Positions 7,538-15,002 of a stretch of DNA of 23,811 nt are shown one piece after another. This stretch comes from a virus: positions 1 through 23,811 of IMG/VR virus record IMGVR_UViG_3300003691_000053, one strand, 5' to 3'. The notes below the pieces were generated by a model. That model ran no database searches, had not been told where the DNA came from, and saw only the letters and a list, made by a program, of their open reading frames with translations. The first letter of the stretch is position 1; each line of letters begins with the position of its first letter. The position numbers and the translations under genes were made by a program.

Positions 7538-8443
7538 TTATAAAATTATTTTTGTTTTTTGTGTTTGACCACCATCAAAATCTTTTGGTTCAGGAGTTTT
7601 AACAACTGATTTAGTTTCAATAGGGTCAGTATTATGTTTAGGTACATTATTAAACATTGAAACAGATGATACAATTAACTTAGACATTTCAATACCTAAA
7701 GTTTTATGATCATCAACAACAATAGCACGTTCACCTAATAATTTTGACCAATCTTTAACTATTTCTTTTCCATAAGAACCAGCTGTGTTATAATTACCAT
7801 CATTTGCATGGATATGAAATACATCCCATTTATCAAGTATATTATCCAATGCTGTTTTAGTAGTAACAGGTTCACCTTTATTAAAAATATGAAATGGGTT
7901 AAATGAAGGATGTGTTTTTTCATCACCAATTGTGATAATAATACCTTTTTGTTTTCTTTTTTCCCAAGCATCAGTAACAACATGATGATCAGCCAAATGA
8001 TAAACAAGACTGTAACTCTCACCACCATTTCCACCACCTCTTTTTTCAAGGAAGATTCTACTTAGCCACATAGCTAATTCATTATCACCTGATTCAAATT
8101 GACCAACTTGTAAAGGTACTCTATCAGTAATATGATCACCAACAGCAACAAACATTATAGCAGGATCAGGAATACCTGCAGCTATTGTTTTTTCAACAAT
8201 ATCTGTAAGACTATTCTTAATAATATGTTCAGGAATATGCCCCATACTAGCAGTTACATCAACTGCAATGATAATTGGAACACTATTTGGATGAGCTTCA
8301 CTATCTCTAGCTTCTCTTACTGTTAAATTTTTAGGAGACATTAAAGGATCTAAATCATTACTGAAAATGTCTTCTTGTGTCTGCTCTCTCAAATTATCAG
8401 TAGTTATACCTCTCGAATGAGATGAATAAGTTGTACCTCCCAT
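7538..8443 (-). CDS. von Willebrand factor A (VWA) domain protein
   Basis: A 301-aa protein with a VWA fold. DVTASMG at residues 62-68 is the MIDAS metal site (DxSxS type, with Thr in place of the first Ser), preceded by the strand PIIIAV. GDNELAMWLS and IIITIGDEKTH are consistent with the later MIDAS strands. The N-terminus is glycine and serine rich; the C-terminus (after about 265) is low-complexity and basic. VWA domains bind protein partners through Mg2+. In phages their targets are mostly unknown. Its ATG overlaps the stop of the upstream charged protein as TAATG, so the two are coupled. A terminator follows at 7502-7529. Confidence 0.78.
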   Translation of the reverse strand: MGGTTYSSHSRGITTDNLREQTQEDIFSNDLDPLMSPKNLTVREARDSEAHPNSVPIIIAVDVTASMGHIPEHIIKNSLTDIVEKTIAAGIPDPAIMFVAVGDHITDRVPLQVGQFESGDNELAMWLSRIFLEKRGGGNGGESYSLVYHLADHHVVTDAWEKRKQKGIIITIGDEKTHPSFNPFHIFNKGEPVTTKTALDNILDKWDVFHIHANDGNYNTAGSYGKEIVKDWSKLLGERAIVVDDHKTLGIEMSKLIVSSVSMFNNVPKHNTDPIETKSVVKTPEPKDFDGGQTQKTKIIL

Positions 8444-8789
8444 TATAATTCCTCCCCAAATAAAGTTGTGTATCTTTCTTTTGCTATTTCAAGTTTGATA
8501 TCCAACTCTCTAATTTCTAAAGATATAGTCATGTCTTTAGCAACATATTCTTTAGCATCGAAATCACTTGCTAATGTTAAAGATAAAGCTGTGGTAGGAG
8601 ACAAATCTAACATACTATCTCTATCTCTAACTTTTTTTCTACGAGCTAAATCCAAATCTTGAACTTCTCTTTGATACAGTGTTTGAGCATCTTCTATAAT
8701 AGATTCAGCTCTATCTTTTCTGATTTCTTTATTATTCCTTACCAAGGAATCTTCAAAAGCTCCTTTTTTTCTTCTTCTGGTACAGCCAT
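8443..8789 (-). CDS. Charged coiled-coil-like protein, -1 frameshift at an A7 run
   Basis: The ATG at 8789 opens MAVPEEEKK, then meets GAA AAA AAG, and without a shift stops at TGG TAA after 16 codons. A -1 shift on A_AAA_AAG joins it to GAFEDSLVRNNKEIRKDRAE and on to the end at 8443. The downstream frame alone has only a TTG at 8745 and no ATG. A_AAA_AAG is a classical bacterial -1 slip site, but one missing A in the assembly would look the same. The full product (about 114 aa) is helical and highly charged (LARRKKVRDRDS). It has no recognised family and is coupled to the VWA gene by a TAATG overlap, so the two may act together. Confidence 0.65.
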
Positions 8790-8810
8790 TGTATATAGTA
8801 TTTAATTATT

Positions 8811-8836
8811 AAAAAATGGGGCTGCTACTACACCCC
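8811..8836 (-). terminator. Likely terminator before the frameshifted gene
   Basis: Minus-strand GGGG, eight-base loop, CCCC, then A and six Ts (8816-8811). The stem is short but GC-only in a very AT-rich sequence. It lies 45 nt after the stop of the 81-aa gene and about 20 nt before the ATG at 8789. An AT hairpin (CAATTA/TAATTG) lies just upstream. Confidence 0.55.
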
Positions 8837-8880
8837 TTGTCAAAATCACAATTAATCAAAAATTATAATTGTTGCAGCAT

Positions 8881-9126
8881 TTAATTTTTTATATTCTCAT
8901 ATCCTAATTCTTTTAATTTATCAGGTAGTATAAGAACATCACACTCTAATTCTTGTTTTTCACATTGAGTAACAAAAATATGATCAGATTTTGGTATAAT
9001 TTTAAGTTTTTCAGCTTTTAAATAAGCTAAACTTTTATCAGATTCTTCTATTATGCAATAACCTTGATTCTTACCTTTATATGAAAAAGATATCCAAAAA
9101 TAAACCATACTTATTCTTTTATTCAT
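8881..9126 (-). CDS. Unknown protein (81 aa)
   Basis: No family was recognised. It begins MNKRISMVYFWISFSYKG and ends KELGYENIKN. The start is aromatic and could be a beta-strand, and the pattern of a short N-terminal strand followed by a helix and then VLILPDKLKELGY resembles small phage proteins that act on host partners. The gene stands alone between two hairpin terminators (9141-9172 and 8811-8836), so it may have its own expression level. Confidence 0.55.
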   Translation of the reverse strand: MNKRISMVYFWISFSYKGKNQGYCIIEESDKSLAYLKAEKLKIIPKSDHIFVTQCEKQELECDVLILPDKLKELGYENIKN

Positions 9127-9140
9127 TATTGCAATATTTA

Positions 9141-9172
9141 AAAAAGAATAGGAGATGTAAAGACACCTCCTA
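9141..9172 (-). terminator. Terminator after the 135-aa gene
   Basis: Minus-strand TAGGAG, one mismatch, TGT / ACA, CTCCTA stem with an AAAG-type loop, followed by TTCTTTTTT. It lies about 40 nt downstream of the stop at 9215. Confidence 0.65.
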
Positions 9173-9214
9173 CATAATATAATTATTATTTATTAATTAT
9201 CTAATGAACATTAT

Positions 9215-9622
9215 TTACTGTTTGTCTTCTTCAGATTCAAGAAGAAATTCAGTAATCTTATAATCCTTTGTTACAGGATTTTTACTTTTCCCAAGAGTCA
9301 TTAGTTCTCTTTTGACATAACTATGTGCTAAATTCCACATAATATCATCATTCATTTTATTATGATATATCATTTTTGAAATGATAAATCTATTTTTTGG
9401 ATTACCACCAAGAGAAAGTACTTGTATTTTGTGTAATCTACCTTTTAACATTAAGGTTTCTTTTTTGAGATCAAATTCGTCATTATGAAATCCATTTGTT
9501 ACAGCAGTTGCATAATTAAAACGAAAAAACTCATCTTGGTGTTTTGATTTGAATTTATCAATACTAACACTTAATATTCTGGTTGTTCCATTGGACTCAA
9601 CATTAAATCTTTTTACTATCAT
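9215..9622 (-). CDS. Unknown protein (135 aa)
   Basis: No family was recognised. It begins MIVKRFNVESNGTTRIL and has alternating strands in the N-terminal two thirds, then a helix (WNLAHSYVKREL) and an acidic C-terminal tail (LLESEEDKQ). An acidic C-terminus is common in phage single-strand-binding proteins, but the rest does not look like an OB fold I can confirm. It follows the 153-aa gene after 13 nt and ends before a terminator, so it is the last gene of the polymerase operon. Confidence 0.6.
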   Translation of the reverse strand: MIVKRFNVESNGTTRILSVSIDKFKSKHQDEFFRFNYATAVTNGFHNDEFDLKKETLMLKGRLHKIQVLSLGGNPKNRFIISKMIYHNKMNDDIMWNLAHSYVKRELMTLGKSKNPVTKDYKITEFLLESEEDKQ

Positions 9623-9635
9623 TTTTAAGATTTTA

Positions 9636-10097
9636 TTATTTAATTTTTATGAACTCAGGTCTACCCTTCAACGTTCTTGAATTCTTATTATAATGCATTT
9701 CTGCATGCATACATACTTCAGATAATACCTCATGTAGTTCTAATTTAGATCTTTCAATATTAATTTTCACATCTAAAGCATTATCACCTTTAATCCCTAG
9801 TGTTTTACTATTAAGTATAGGAAGGTTCATTACAGCATCTCTAAAACTATCAGCTGTGTGTTTTTTTCTATGTATCTTATGATAATGAGCATCAGAAAAC
9901 ATCATTACAGGATTAACAGTTACAGGTACTCTTTTATCTTGATACCCAACAACAAAACCATCACCGGGTATGTACTGAATTGTAATTGTTATATTATTGT
10001 TATGTATGTATTCTGCTTTTTGTGGTACAACAGGATAAGAAAATAGTTCATTTAAAAATGAACTAATGTTATGTCTTTTATTTACTATATTACTCAT
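9636..10097 (-). CDS. Unknown protein downstream of DNA polymerase (153 aa)
   Basis: No family was recognised. The sequence has a central beta-rich section (NITITIQYIPGDGFVVGYQ) and a C-terminal helix with several histidines (LHEVLSEVCMHAEMHYNK). It begins 10 nt after the polymerase stop and is followed after 13 nt by the 135-aa gene, so all three probably share the transcript from the promoter-like motif at 12111-12146. A processivity or DNA-binding role is possible from position only. Confidence 0.6.
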   Translation of the reverse strand: MSNIVNKRHNISSFLNELFSYPVVPQKAEYIHNNNITITIQYIPGDGFVVGYQDKRVPVTVNPVMMFSDAHYHKIHRKKHTADSFRDAVMNLPILNSKTLGIKGDNALDVKINIERSKLELHEVLSEVCMHAEMHYNKNSRTLKGRPEFIKIK

Positions 10098-10107
10098 ACT
10101 TTAATTT

Positions 10108-12090
10108 TTAAACATCATCAACCAGAACAAATGTGTAATCTTTTGGATCAATCCATTCTTCAATTTTATCAATATCTTGTTGTATTTTATCAATGTAATA
10201 ATCGTAATCAAGTGATTGTCTCATGTATCTCAACTTATCATCTGTTATCTTATTCATTTCAATACATTTGTAACCAGATTCAACTGCAAATTCTCTATCT
10301 TCAGTTTTACCTTTTAATGGTTTCATTATCTTTATGAAATCATCACCTGTCTTTGATATATAATATCTTGTTACATTTTGTAATTGATAATCACCTTCAC
10401 TTGTTCTAACAATTAATTTAGTAAGTTTATTATATTTTGTTCTTTTAAAGAAATCATGATATTCTTTATGATTCATTACAAAATCTCTTGGTTTAATACC
10501 TTTTACAAAATAAGCTTCTAACCCTTTTGCTACAATTAACATACTAAAATTCTTATGCCATTCACCATTTTCTGCATATTGATAATCAAATGCTCCTTTG
10601 TATTTAAAAGTACCATCAGTAAACCTACCTAGATAATTATTACCATCTCTTTGTACAATTAAATCAAATAAATCGTAATCTAATTTTAATTTGGTCAATT
10701 TCATCCATTCTTTAGCTATTTCATCCAATTGCGCCTTCTTCTCTAATGGACATTTAACCAGTACACCATCAGTATTAACTTGTATTAACTCAATACCAAG
10801 ATTTATAATATCTTCTGCTAGTTTCACAAGTAATAATTGCCCATTGAGACAAATGGACATCATAAATTGAGGATCATACATAAATGAATATTCACTATTA
10901 CTATTACCATATAAATAACCATTAAGTGATAATTTGATACTCTTAACCATTTGTTTATCACCTTTTTCTCTTGCATTCATTCTTTGATTATAAAGCATCA
11001 GAATAACAGCTATAAATATATCTTTTGGTATATGATCAGGATGAAAACCATTTTTTGCTGCTAAATTAGGATAATAACTACTAACATCTAACAGTATTAA
11101 ATCACCTTTTGCATCTGATTTCCAGACTCCTGAATGTGAATAACCATGTAATCCACCTGTACCAAAATCAAATTGAAATCCATCAATTAGGATATTAAGA
11201 GTTTTCAATTTACCTTTTGTTAATTCATTATTACAATATGGCAATAATGGTTCTACATCAGTTGATTGTAAACTACTAAATTGACCTTTAGTTTCATAAA
11301 TGGTTTTTTCTTTCCACCATTCTAAGAATATTTGCATTTGTGGACTATTAAAACTAATATATGGTAATATAATATCAGATATTTTCATGCTATCTCTAAA
11401 AGTTCTCATCTTAGAAATATCATACTCAGAAATACCTAAATGGTTAGACAATGCTTGTAATAATACTGCACCACCAATTTTAACATCATTAAAATTTATC
11501 AAATTTTGTTTGTAAATTTTAGACATTCTATTTCTGAAAGAAATATTGTCAATATTCTTTAAATAAAACTTATAAGTTGCATTAACATCATTATAACAAT
11601 ATATTACAGTTTTAGCAATCTCTTCATGTGTTAAAAATTTATCATATGGATATGGTAATGTTTCAACATTATTCATTTCCATATTAAATTCTAAAATTTT
11701 AAGACTTGTAGCTTTTGCAAAATTATCATAATGATTAATAAAGAATAAATCAATTTGTGGTATTAATGGATATTTTACAATAACTTTCCATTTGTTAGCT
11801 GTATGAATAATTTCTTGACCTTTGTTATACAAAGCAGTAACTAAATCTTTACCATTTAAGTTTCTTTTATATAACTTTATAAAAGAATCTAATATAGGAT
11901 AATCAAATGCAAGATTATTAAAACCTATCATATTACCTACAATTTTTAGAAATGATATAAATTCATCTCTCTCATCCCTTCTAGGACTTATTTCAAATTT
12001 GTAATATTTCAATGTTTCAACATCTAATCCAACAAATAAAAACAAATTTGGATTTAATTCAGTATCATAAACAATAGTTGGTTTCATCAT
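10108..12090 (-). CDS. Family B DNA polymerase with 3'-5' exonuclease
   Basis: A 660-aa replicative polymerase. Exonuclease motifs: Exo I DTE (Asp9, Glu11), Exo II FNNLAFD (Asp63), Exo III YCYND (Asp168). Polymerase motifs: A LLDVSSYYP (333-341; DxxSxYP), B KLSLNGYLYG (386-395; Kx3NxxYG type), C VNTDG (438-442), where the first Asp of the usual DTD is Asn and the second catalytic Asp441 is kept. It is short for family B (often 800-1000), with a small N-terminal domain. Forms like this occur in phages of Bacteroidota. Two ATGs start the frame; either could be used. The promoter-like motif lies about 50 bp upstream. PurZ phages typically use a family A enzyme (DpoZ), which weakens a Z-genome reading. 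Confidence 0.88.
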   Translation of the reverse strand: MMKPTIVYDTELNPNLFLFVGLDVETLKYYKFEISPRRDERDEFISFLKIVGNMIGFNNLAFDYPILDSFIKLYKRNLNGKDLVTALYNKGQEIIHTANKWKVIVKYPLIPQIDLFFINHYDNFAKATSLKILEFNMEMNNVETLPYPYDKFLTHEEIAKTVIYCYNDVNATYKFYLKNIDNISFRNRMSKIYKQNLINFNDVKIGGAVLLQALSNHLGISEYDISKMRTFRDSMKISDIILPYISFNSPQMQIFLEWWKEKTIYETKGQFSSLQSTDVEPLLPYCNNELTKGKLKTLNILIDGFQFDFGTGGLHGYSHSGVWKSDAKGDLILLDVSSYYPNLAAKNGFHPDHIPKDIFIAVILMLYNQRMNAREKGDKQMVKSIKLSLNGYLYGNSNSEYSFMYDPQFMMSICLNGQLLLVKLAEDIINLGIELIQVNTDGVLVKCPLEKKAQLDEIAKEWMKLTKLKLDYDLFDLIVQRDGNNYLGRFTDGTFKYKGAFDYQYAENGEWHKNFSMLIVAKGLEAYFVKGIKPRDFVMNHKEYHDFFKRTKYNKLTKLIVRTSEGDYQLQNVTRYYISKTGDDFIKIMKPLKGKTEDREFAVESGYKCIEMNKITDDKLRYMRQSLDYDYYIDKIQQDIDKIEEWIDPKDYTFVLVDDV

Positions 12091-12110
12091 AATTTAAAAT
12101 ATTTATGTGA

Positions 12111-12146
12111 TATTAATATTGGGTACAATTTGTTTTTGTTGACGAG
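12111..12146 (-). promoter_or_regulatory. Promoter-like motif, copy 2
   Basis: Minus-strand CGTCAACAAAAACAA, then ATT, GTACCC and AATATTAATA. It lies about 50 bp before the DNA polymerase ATG, the same offset as copy 1 before the SF2 helicase. It is identical to copy 3 (19868-19902) over CGTCAACAAAAACAA. Confidence 0.6.
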
Positions 12147-12159
12147 TAATAAAGTAAAT

Positions 12160-12224
12160 AAGTAAAGCAAGATAACTATCTGGGGTAGTTTTACATTCTA
12201 TGCCGAAAAAAACTTGCATTACTT
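12160..12224 (-). ncRNA. Structured RNA element or complex 3' hairpin (E4)
   Basis: Just after the HNH stop, AAGTAATGCAAG (12224-12213) pairs with CTTGCTTTACTT (12171-12160), 11 of 12 bases. The interior holds TTTCGGCATAGAATGTA and a hairpin AACTA/TAGTT. The interior motif resembles the conserved block in elements at 14032-14123 and 13775-13861 (TTTCGACATGG..GTATTACAGCC). There is no clean U-tract, so it is not a simple terminator. Confidence 0.45.
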
Positions 12225-12225
12225 A

Positions 12226-12807
12226 TTACTTATATTTAAACACACTAGCTACAGATATATCTAGTAATTCAGCAATTTCTCTCATAGTTTTATTTCCTTC
12301 TGAGTATGAAATTTTTATGTTAGATATAAGTTCATCTGGTAATCTTAATCTACCATATTTTTTATAAAAACCTGATTCAATATTTCTATCCCTTAAACCA
12401 TTCCTTAATTCCGGGTATGTCTCCATATTCCTTATTTGAAGTTCAGAATGTGTTATCCAATATAAATTTTCAACTGAATTATCAGAATAATCACCATTTT
12501 TATGACTAACATATGCTTTATTTTCAGGATTAGGTATAAAAGCAATTGCTACTGCTTTGTGAACATAAATTGTACTTTTTTGTAGTCCATCATAGACAGG
12601 TGAGTAATAAGTAGTATCAGCAAACAAATGAGGTTGTTTATTATTTGTCCTCAATGTTGTAATTCTTCCTTGTACTTTCCTAACTCCTTTGCCAGCAGCT
12701 ACAAATCTTGTCAATGTTCTAATATGTCCTAAATTAGATACTTCATAAATTAAGTATGTTATACCATTATATACTAACTGTTTCCAAATTTCTTTTTTCA
12801 TAATCAA
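12226..12807 (-). CDS. HNH homing endonuclease with NUMOD4-like domain
   Basis: A free-standing homing endonuclease. The N-terminus (WKQLVYNGITYLIYEVSNLG and RTL, residues 8-32) matches the NUMOD4 DNA-binding motif. The HNH block follows (HKAVAIAFIPNPENK, then VSHKNGDYSDNSVENLYW, about 84-119). The C-terminus (about 155-193) has a helix-turn-helix repeat, MREIAELLDISVASVFK. Such enzymes nick or cut DNA at a site in a phage-lacking allele and copy themselves in. It is complete (193 aa) and placed between the 275-aa gene and the polymerase, separated by a terminator on its 5' side, a common intergenic site for these elements. No intron core was seen around it. Confidence 0.85.
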   Translation of the reverse strand: MIMKKEIWKQLVYNGITYLIYEVSNLGHIRTLTRFVAAGKGVRKVQGRITTLRTNNKQPHLFADTTYYSPVYDGLQKSTIYVHKAVAIAFIPNPENKAYVSHKNGDYSDNSVENLYWITHSELQIRNMETYPELRNGLRDRNIESGFYKKYGRLRLPDELISNIKISYSEGNKTMREIAELLDISVASVFKYK

Positions 12808-12817
12808 TTTTATAAAT

Positions 12818-12853
12818 TAAAAAAAACAACCTACCCTAATTAGAATAGGTTGT
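12818..12853 (-). terminator. Rho-independent terminator of the 275-aa gene
   Basis: Minus-strand ACAACCTA, loop, TAGGTTGT (8-bp perfect stem), followed by eight Ts (12825-12818). It lies about 25 nt after the stop at 12878. Confidence 0.85.
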
Positions 12854-12877
12854 AAAAATAGTAGTAAAAAAAGTAAA

Positions 12878-13705
12878 TTATTGCGTGTTACTTAGATAAT
12901 CAAATATATCACTATATCCAATTATATCAACAGCTTGTTTAGCTAGTTTTTCTGATTTAAAATAAATTAAATCATATATAACAGTAGCATGAGTAGTATA
13001 TTTTATGAATCTGCTTTTGTCAGTACTATTTATACCTAAATGTATAAAAACTGCTTTATTATGTGAATCAATACTTGGTTCCCAATCACCATTTAATTCT
13101 TTAGCAACCAATCTTAGTTTTTTTCTAGTAAGATCACTTTTAGCAGTTCCTAATGAATAATTAAGGTTTTCTTCAAGTTCCACAGCTGTTTCAGGTGATA
13201 AATTTCTTATTTCTTCACCATCATAAATGAAACCTTCATTTTTTGAAACCATAAAGAAATTATAAAGAATATCATTATACTTAAGAGGTGTTCTTTTTAC
13301 TAATTTAGGAAATCGATTTCTTTTTTCATCCCTATCTCTTCTAAACTTAATAAGTGCTTGGGCAAGAGTAGTTTTAGAATTTGCTTCAAATAAGTCATGT
13401 ATCTTACTTTCAGAAAGAGATTGTTCAGGTGAACAATTTTTACAATCACCATCACAACCAATTAATTCAGTATAAGCTTTGGATGGACCATCATCACTTT
13501 TCATTCTCATTAAAGCATCTAAAATATCAACATTAGGTCTACTTATTTCTTTTAAGAACTCAGAAAGATCTTTGAATCCTTTAGGTTGTTCATCTTCTTT
13601 TTCTATTGGTTTTAATATAATTTCACCTGATTTAAAATCTGATTGTTCTACATCAATTTCAAAACCTTCTGGTAAATTTAATTTACCTTTTTTAATGCTT
13701 GTCAT
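12878..13705 (-). CDS. Unknown protein with short cysteine cluster (275 aa)
   Basis: No named family was recognised. Residues 1-60 are acidic and lysine rich. A cysteine cluster CDGDCKNC lies near residues 84-91, then come basic helices (FRRDRDEKRNRFPKLVKR). The C-terminal third (NGDWEPSIDSHNK ... YFKSEKLAKQAVDIIG) recalls a segment often seen in phage and prophage proteins of Bacteroidota, where it marks no known activity. The gene stands alone between the structured RNA region and a strong terminator. The cysteine cluster could bind zinc. Function unknown. Confidence 0.65.
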   Translation of the reverse strand: MTSIKKGKLNLPEGFEIDVEQSDFKSGEIILKPIEKEDEQPKGFKDLSEFLKEISRPNVDILDALMRMKSDDGPSKAYTELIGCDGDCKNCSPEQSLSESKIHDLFEANSKTTLAQALIKFRRDRDEKRNRFPKLVKRTPLKYNDILYNFFMVSKNEGFIYDGEEIRNLSPETAVELEENLNYSLGTAKSDLTRKKLRLVAKELNGDWEPSIDSHNKAVFIHLGINSTDKSRFIKYTTHATVIYDLIYFKSEKLAKQAVDIIGYSDIFDYLSNTQ

Positions 13706-13770
13706 AATTTGTTTTTTTTACTAATTTACTAATTTATTTTTACTAATCAATTCTTTACTATTTTATTTTT

Positions 13771-13861
13771 AAAAAGAGTAAGAACGGCTGTATCTCCACC
13801 ATTTGAAAAATTAAACATGGGTATTGTTTAAAACTTTTAATAACACATTTCTTCTTACTCT
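13771..13861 (-). ncRNA. Structured RNA element E1
   Basis: AGAGTAAGAA (13861-13852) pairs perfectly with TTCTTACTCT (13784-13775), and Ts follow, so the outer stem doubles as a terminator. Inside are AAATGTGTTATTA, a hairpin TTAAAC/GTTTAA and ATGGTGGAGATACAGCC. The order and the last block match E2 at 14032-14123 although the outer stems differ in sequence, which supports a conserved RNA fold. TGTGT and ATACA inside can pair. No known class was recognised. Confidence 0.55.
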
Positions 13862-13884
13862 CTTAACCAAAATTTCTTTTTTAT

Positions 13885-13944
13885 AACAACTCTTAATAAA
13901 TCCTCTTTTTGGCATTAGAGGATTCATCAGAAATTAGAGTTGTT
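13885..13944 (-). ncRNA. Nested hairpin in tmRNA downstream region (F)
   Basis: AACAACTCT/AGAGTTGTT (9 bp) encloses ATCCTCT/AGAGGAT (7 bp) with an asymmetric internal loop containing CTGATGA on the minus strand. A run of six As follows rather than Ts, so it is not a typical terminator. The function is unknown; it is a well-formed RNA or DNA secondary structure between E1 and G. Confidence 0.45.
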
Positions 13945-13954
13945 ACGCATTAAA

Positions 13955-14023
13955 CACATATAAACAAATATTCTGTATCACTACAGATGGAAATATTGAG
14001 TAAATATGAAAAACTCAATATGT
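13955..14023 (-). ncRNA. Three-way-junction-like structure (G)
   Basis: ACATAT/ATATGT closes a region with two hairpins: CTGTA/TACAG with a 4-nt loop (13973-13986) and ATTGAGT/ACTCAAT with an 11-nt loop (13995-14019). AT-rich stems of this size can arise by chance, so it is less secure than E1 and E2. Confidence 0.35.
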
Positions 14024-14031
14024 TTTAAAAA

Positions 14032-14123
14032 AAGTAAGTCCAAGGCTGTAATACACCATGTCGAAAGAAGTATACATCAATCCTGATGATTAATGTTATA
14101 ATATACATTTATTGAACTTACTT
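14032..14123 (-). ncRNA. Structured RNA element E2
   Basis: AAGTAAGTTCAA (14123-14112) pairs with TTGGACTTACTT (14043-14032), 12 pairs with one G.U, followed by seven Ts, so it can also terminate transcription. Inside, GTATA/TATAC and CATTAATC/GATTGATG form a long hairpin with loop ATCAG, then TTTCGACATGGTGTATTACAGCC leads into the closing stem. E1 has the same plan with different stem sequence, as expected for homologous RNAs under structural selection. It starts 27 nt after the tmRNA 3' end. Function unknown. Confidence 0.58.
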
Positions 14124-14124
14124 A

Positions 14125-14145
14125 AAATCCCATAATCACTATGAG
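14125..14145 (-). terminator. Possible weak terminator after tmRNA
   Basis: Six nucleotides after the CCA of the tmRNA, CTCATA pairs with TATGGG (two of six pairs G.U or equivalent), followed by ATTTT. It is weak and could instead serve as a 3' trailer for processing. Confidence 0.35.
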
Positions 14146-14171
14146 ACAATTGGTGGAGCATAGGGGAATCG

Positions 14172-14832
14172 CATTATTTATATTTAAAAAACTCTATTCC
14201 TAACTCATTCCTATACTGTTTTTCTAATTCAGTATATTTTCCATTTCTTTTAGTAGCTGCTTGTATTTTTTTATATACAGCAATCCTATGTTTTTTCTTT
14301 GGATGAAATGATTTAAGTTTTAATGATACTTGATATCCTTGATTGTAAAGATATTTCAAATCATAACTTATTTTATGAGTTTCTTTTTTTGGAGGTTTCT
14401 TACTAATATGTCCTTTTATACCTAATTCTTTATAAATAAAGTATTGTATTCCAATTAATAATTCCATTTCTGTATTATGAAATGATACTTGTATAGTTTT
14501 ATTTTTACTACTACTTGCGGATGTAAAAGTTATTGACCCATCAGCATCAAAAAAACCTGATATATATTTCCAATTCATTTTACAAACATAGGTAATATCT
14601 ATACCACCTCCAAATTAAATATTCTATAATTTCTTATAGGATCGGACTATATCATCATCTGTTCAAGATGTTGCTTCCTGTAGGCTTGCCATAGCATCCT
14701 TAGTCTCTGAACCTGCTCACTTCTTCCAGTGAGATTGGCTGCTGATTGTCATAGGTTTCCACACCCTTAGAGTTCCAGCAATTCAAGCAATTTTTAATTA
14801 TATATCCCTATATAATGGGTCCGTATTCCTTA
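14172..14832 (-). ncRNA. Group I intron in the tmRNA T-loop
   Basis: All core helices can be drawn. P1: exon GGGTT (14837-14833) with guide GACCC (14821-14817), U.G at the splice site. P2: TTATATA GGGA TATATAA. P3: GCTTG (14788-14784) with CAAGC (14688-14684). P4: GCTG with CAGC (14779-14776, 14744-14741). R: GTTCAGAGACTA; S: GATATAGTCC; P7 GACTA/TAGTC. P8: CATCT/AGATG. P9: CTATAA GAAA TTATAG. The intron ends with G at 14172, directly before CGATTCCCC, and carries a LAGLIDADG ORF after P9. Group I introns at the tmRNA T-loop are known from some bacteria as I recall. Splicing should be self-catalysed. Confidence 0.93.
14174..14578 (-). CDS. LAGLIDADG homing endonuclease (intron-encoded)
   Basis: A 134-aa single-motif LAGLIDADG protein. 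YISGFFDADGSI (residues 5-16) is the signature helix with the catalytic Asp, and the rest (ISKKPPKKETHKISYDL, then the basic end AVYKKIQAATKR) fits the DNA-binding saddle. A single motif means it works as a homodimer on a near-palindromic site. Here the target is presumably the intronless tmRNA T-arm, which is itself palindromic-like. The ORF lies after P9 and its TAA ends 1 nt before the terminal G of the intron, so stop codon and 3' splice site are nearly fused. Some such proteins also help splicing. Confidence 0.88.
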   Translation of the reverse strand: MNWKYISGFFDADGSITFTSASSSKNKTIQVSFHNTEMELLIGIQYFIYKELGIKGHISKKPPKKETHKISYDLKYLYNQGYQVSLKLKSFHPKKKHRIAVYKKIQAATKRNGKYTELEKQYRNELGIEFFKYK

Positions 14833-15002
14833 AACCCCTGTCCAAAATATCTTACTAAATAAATCTTTTTACACACTTAGGTTTTGAATAGATTTCCTTC
14901 TATGGAGTTGACCACCATGCAGTTTTGTGTTCTGCAAAACAAAATTCCAAAAAAATAAATGATTAATGATTCTGTTTCCAAGCTCATTAATAAGCTCAGT
15001 TC

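Noticed and set aside
7759-8049. A 96-aa minus-strand frame inside the VWA gene.
   Set aside because: It is an alternative frame of the VWA coding sequence, whose own frame has MIDAS motifs and full-length support.
13885-13944. Hammerhead ribozyme on the minus strand (CTGATGA followed by a hairpin).
   Set aside because: The GAAA that must follow stem II is absent (TTATTA is found), so the catalytic core is incomplete.
14060-14095. Hammerhead ribozyme: CGAAA and CTGATGA occur 16 nt apart on the plus strand.
   Set aside because: The order would require a type II form with two helices between the motifs. Sixteen bases cannot hold them, and the flanking bases do not form stem II.
14833-15000. 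Minus-strand ORF of about 60 codons reading NRIINHLFFWNF and HGGQLHRRK.
   Set aside because: It has no start codon and lies entirely within tmRNA exon 1, where the sequence is explained by RNA structure.
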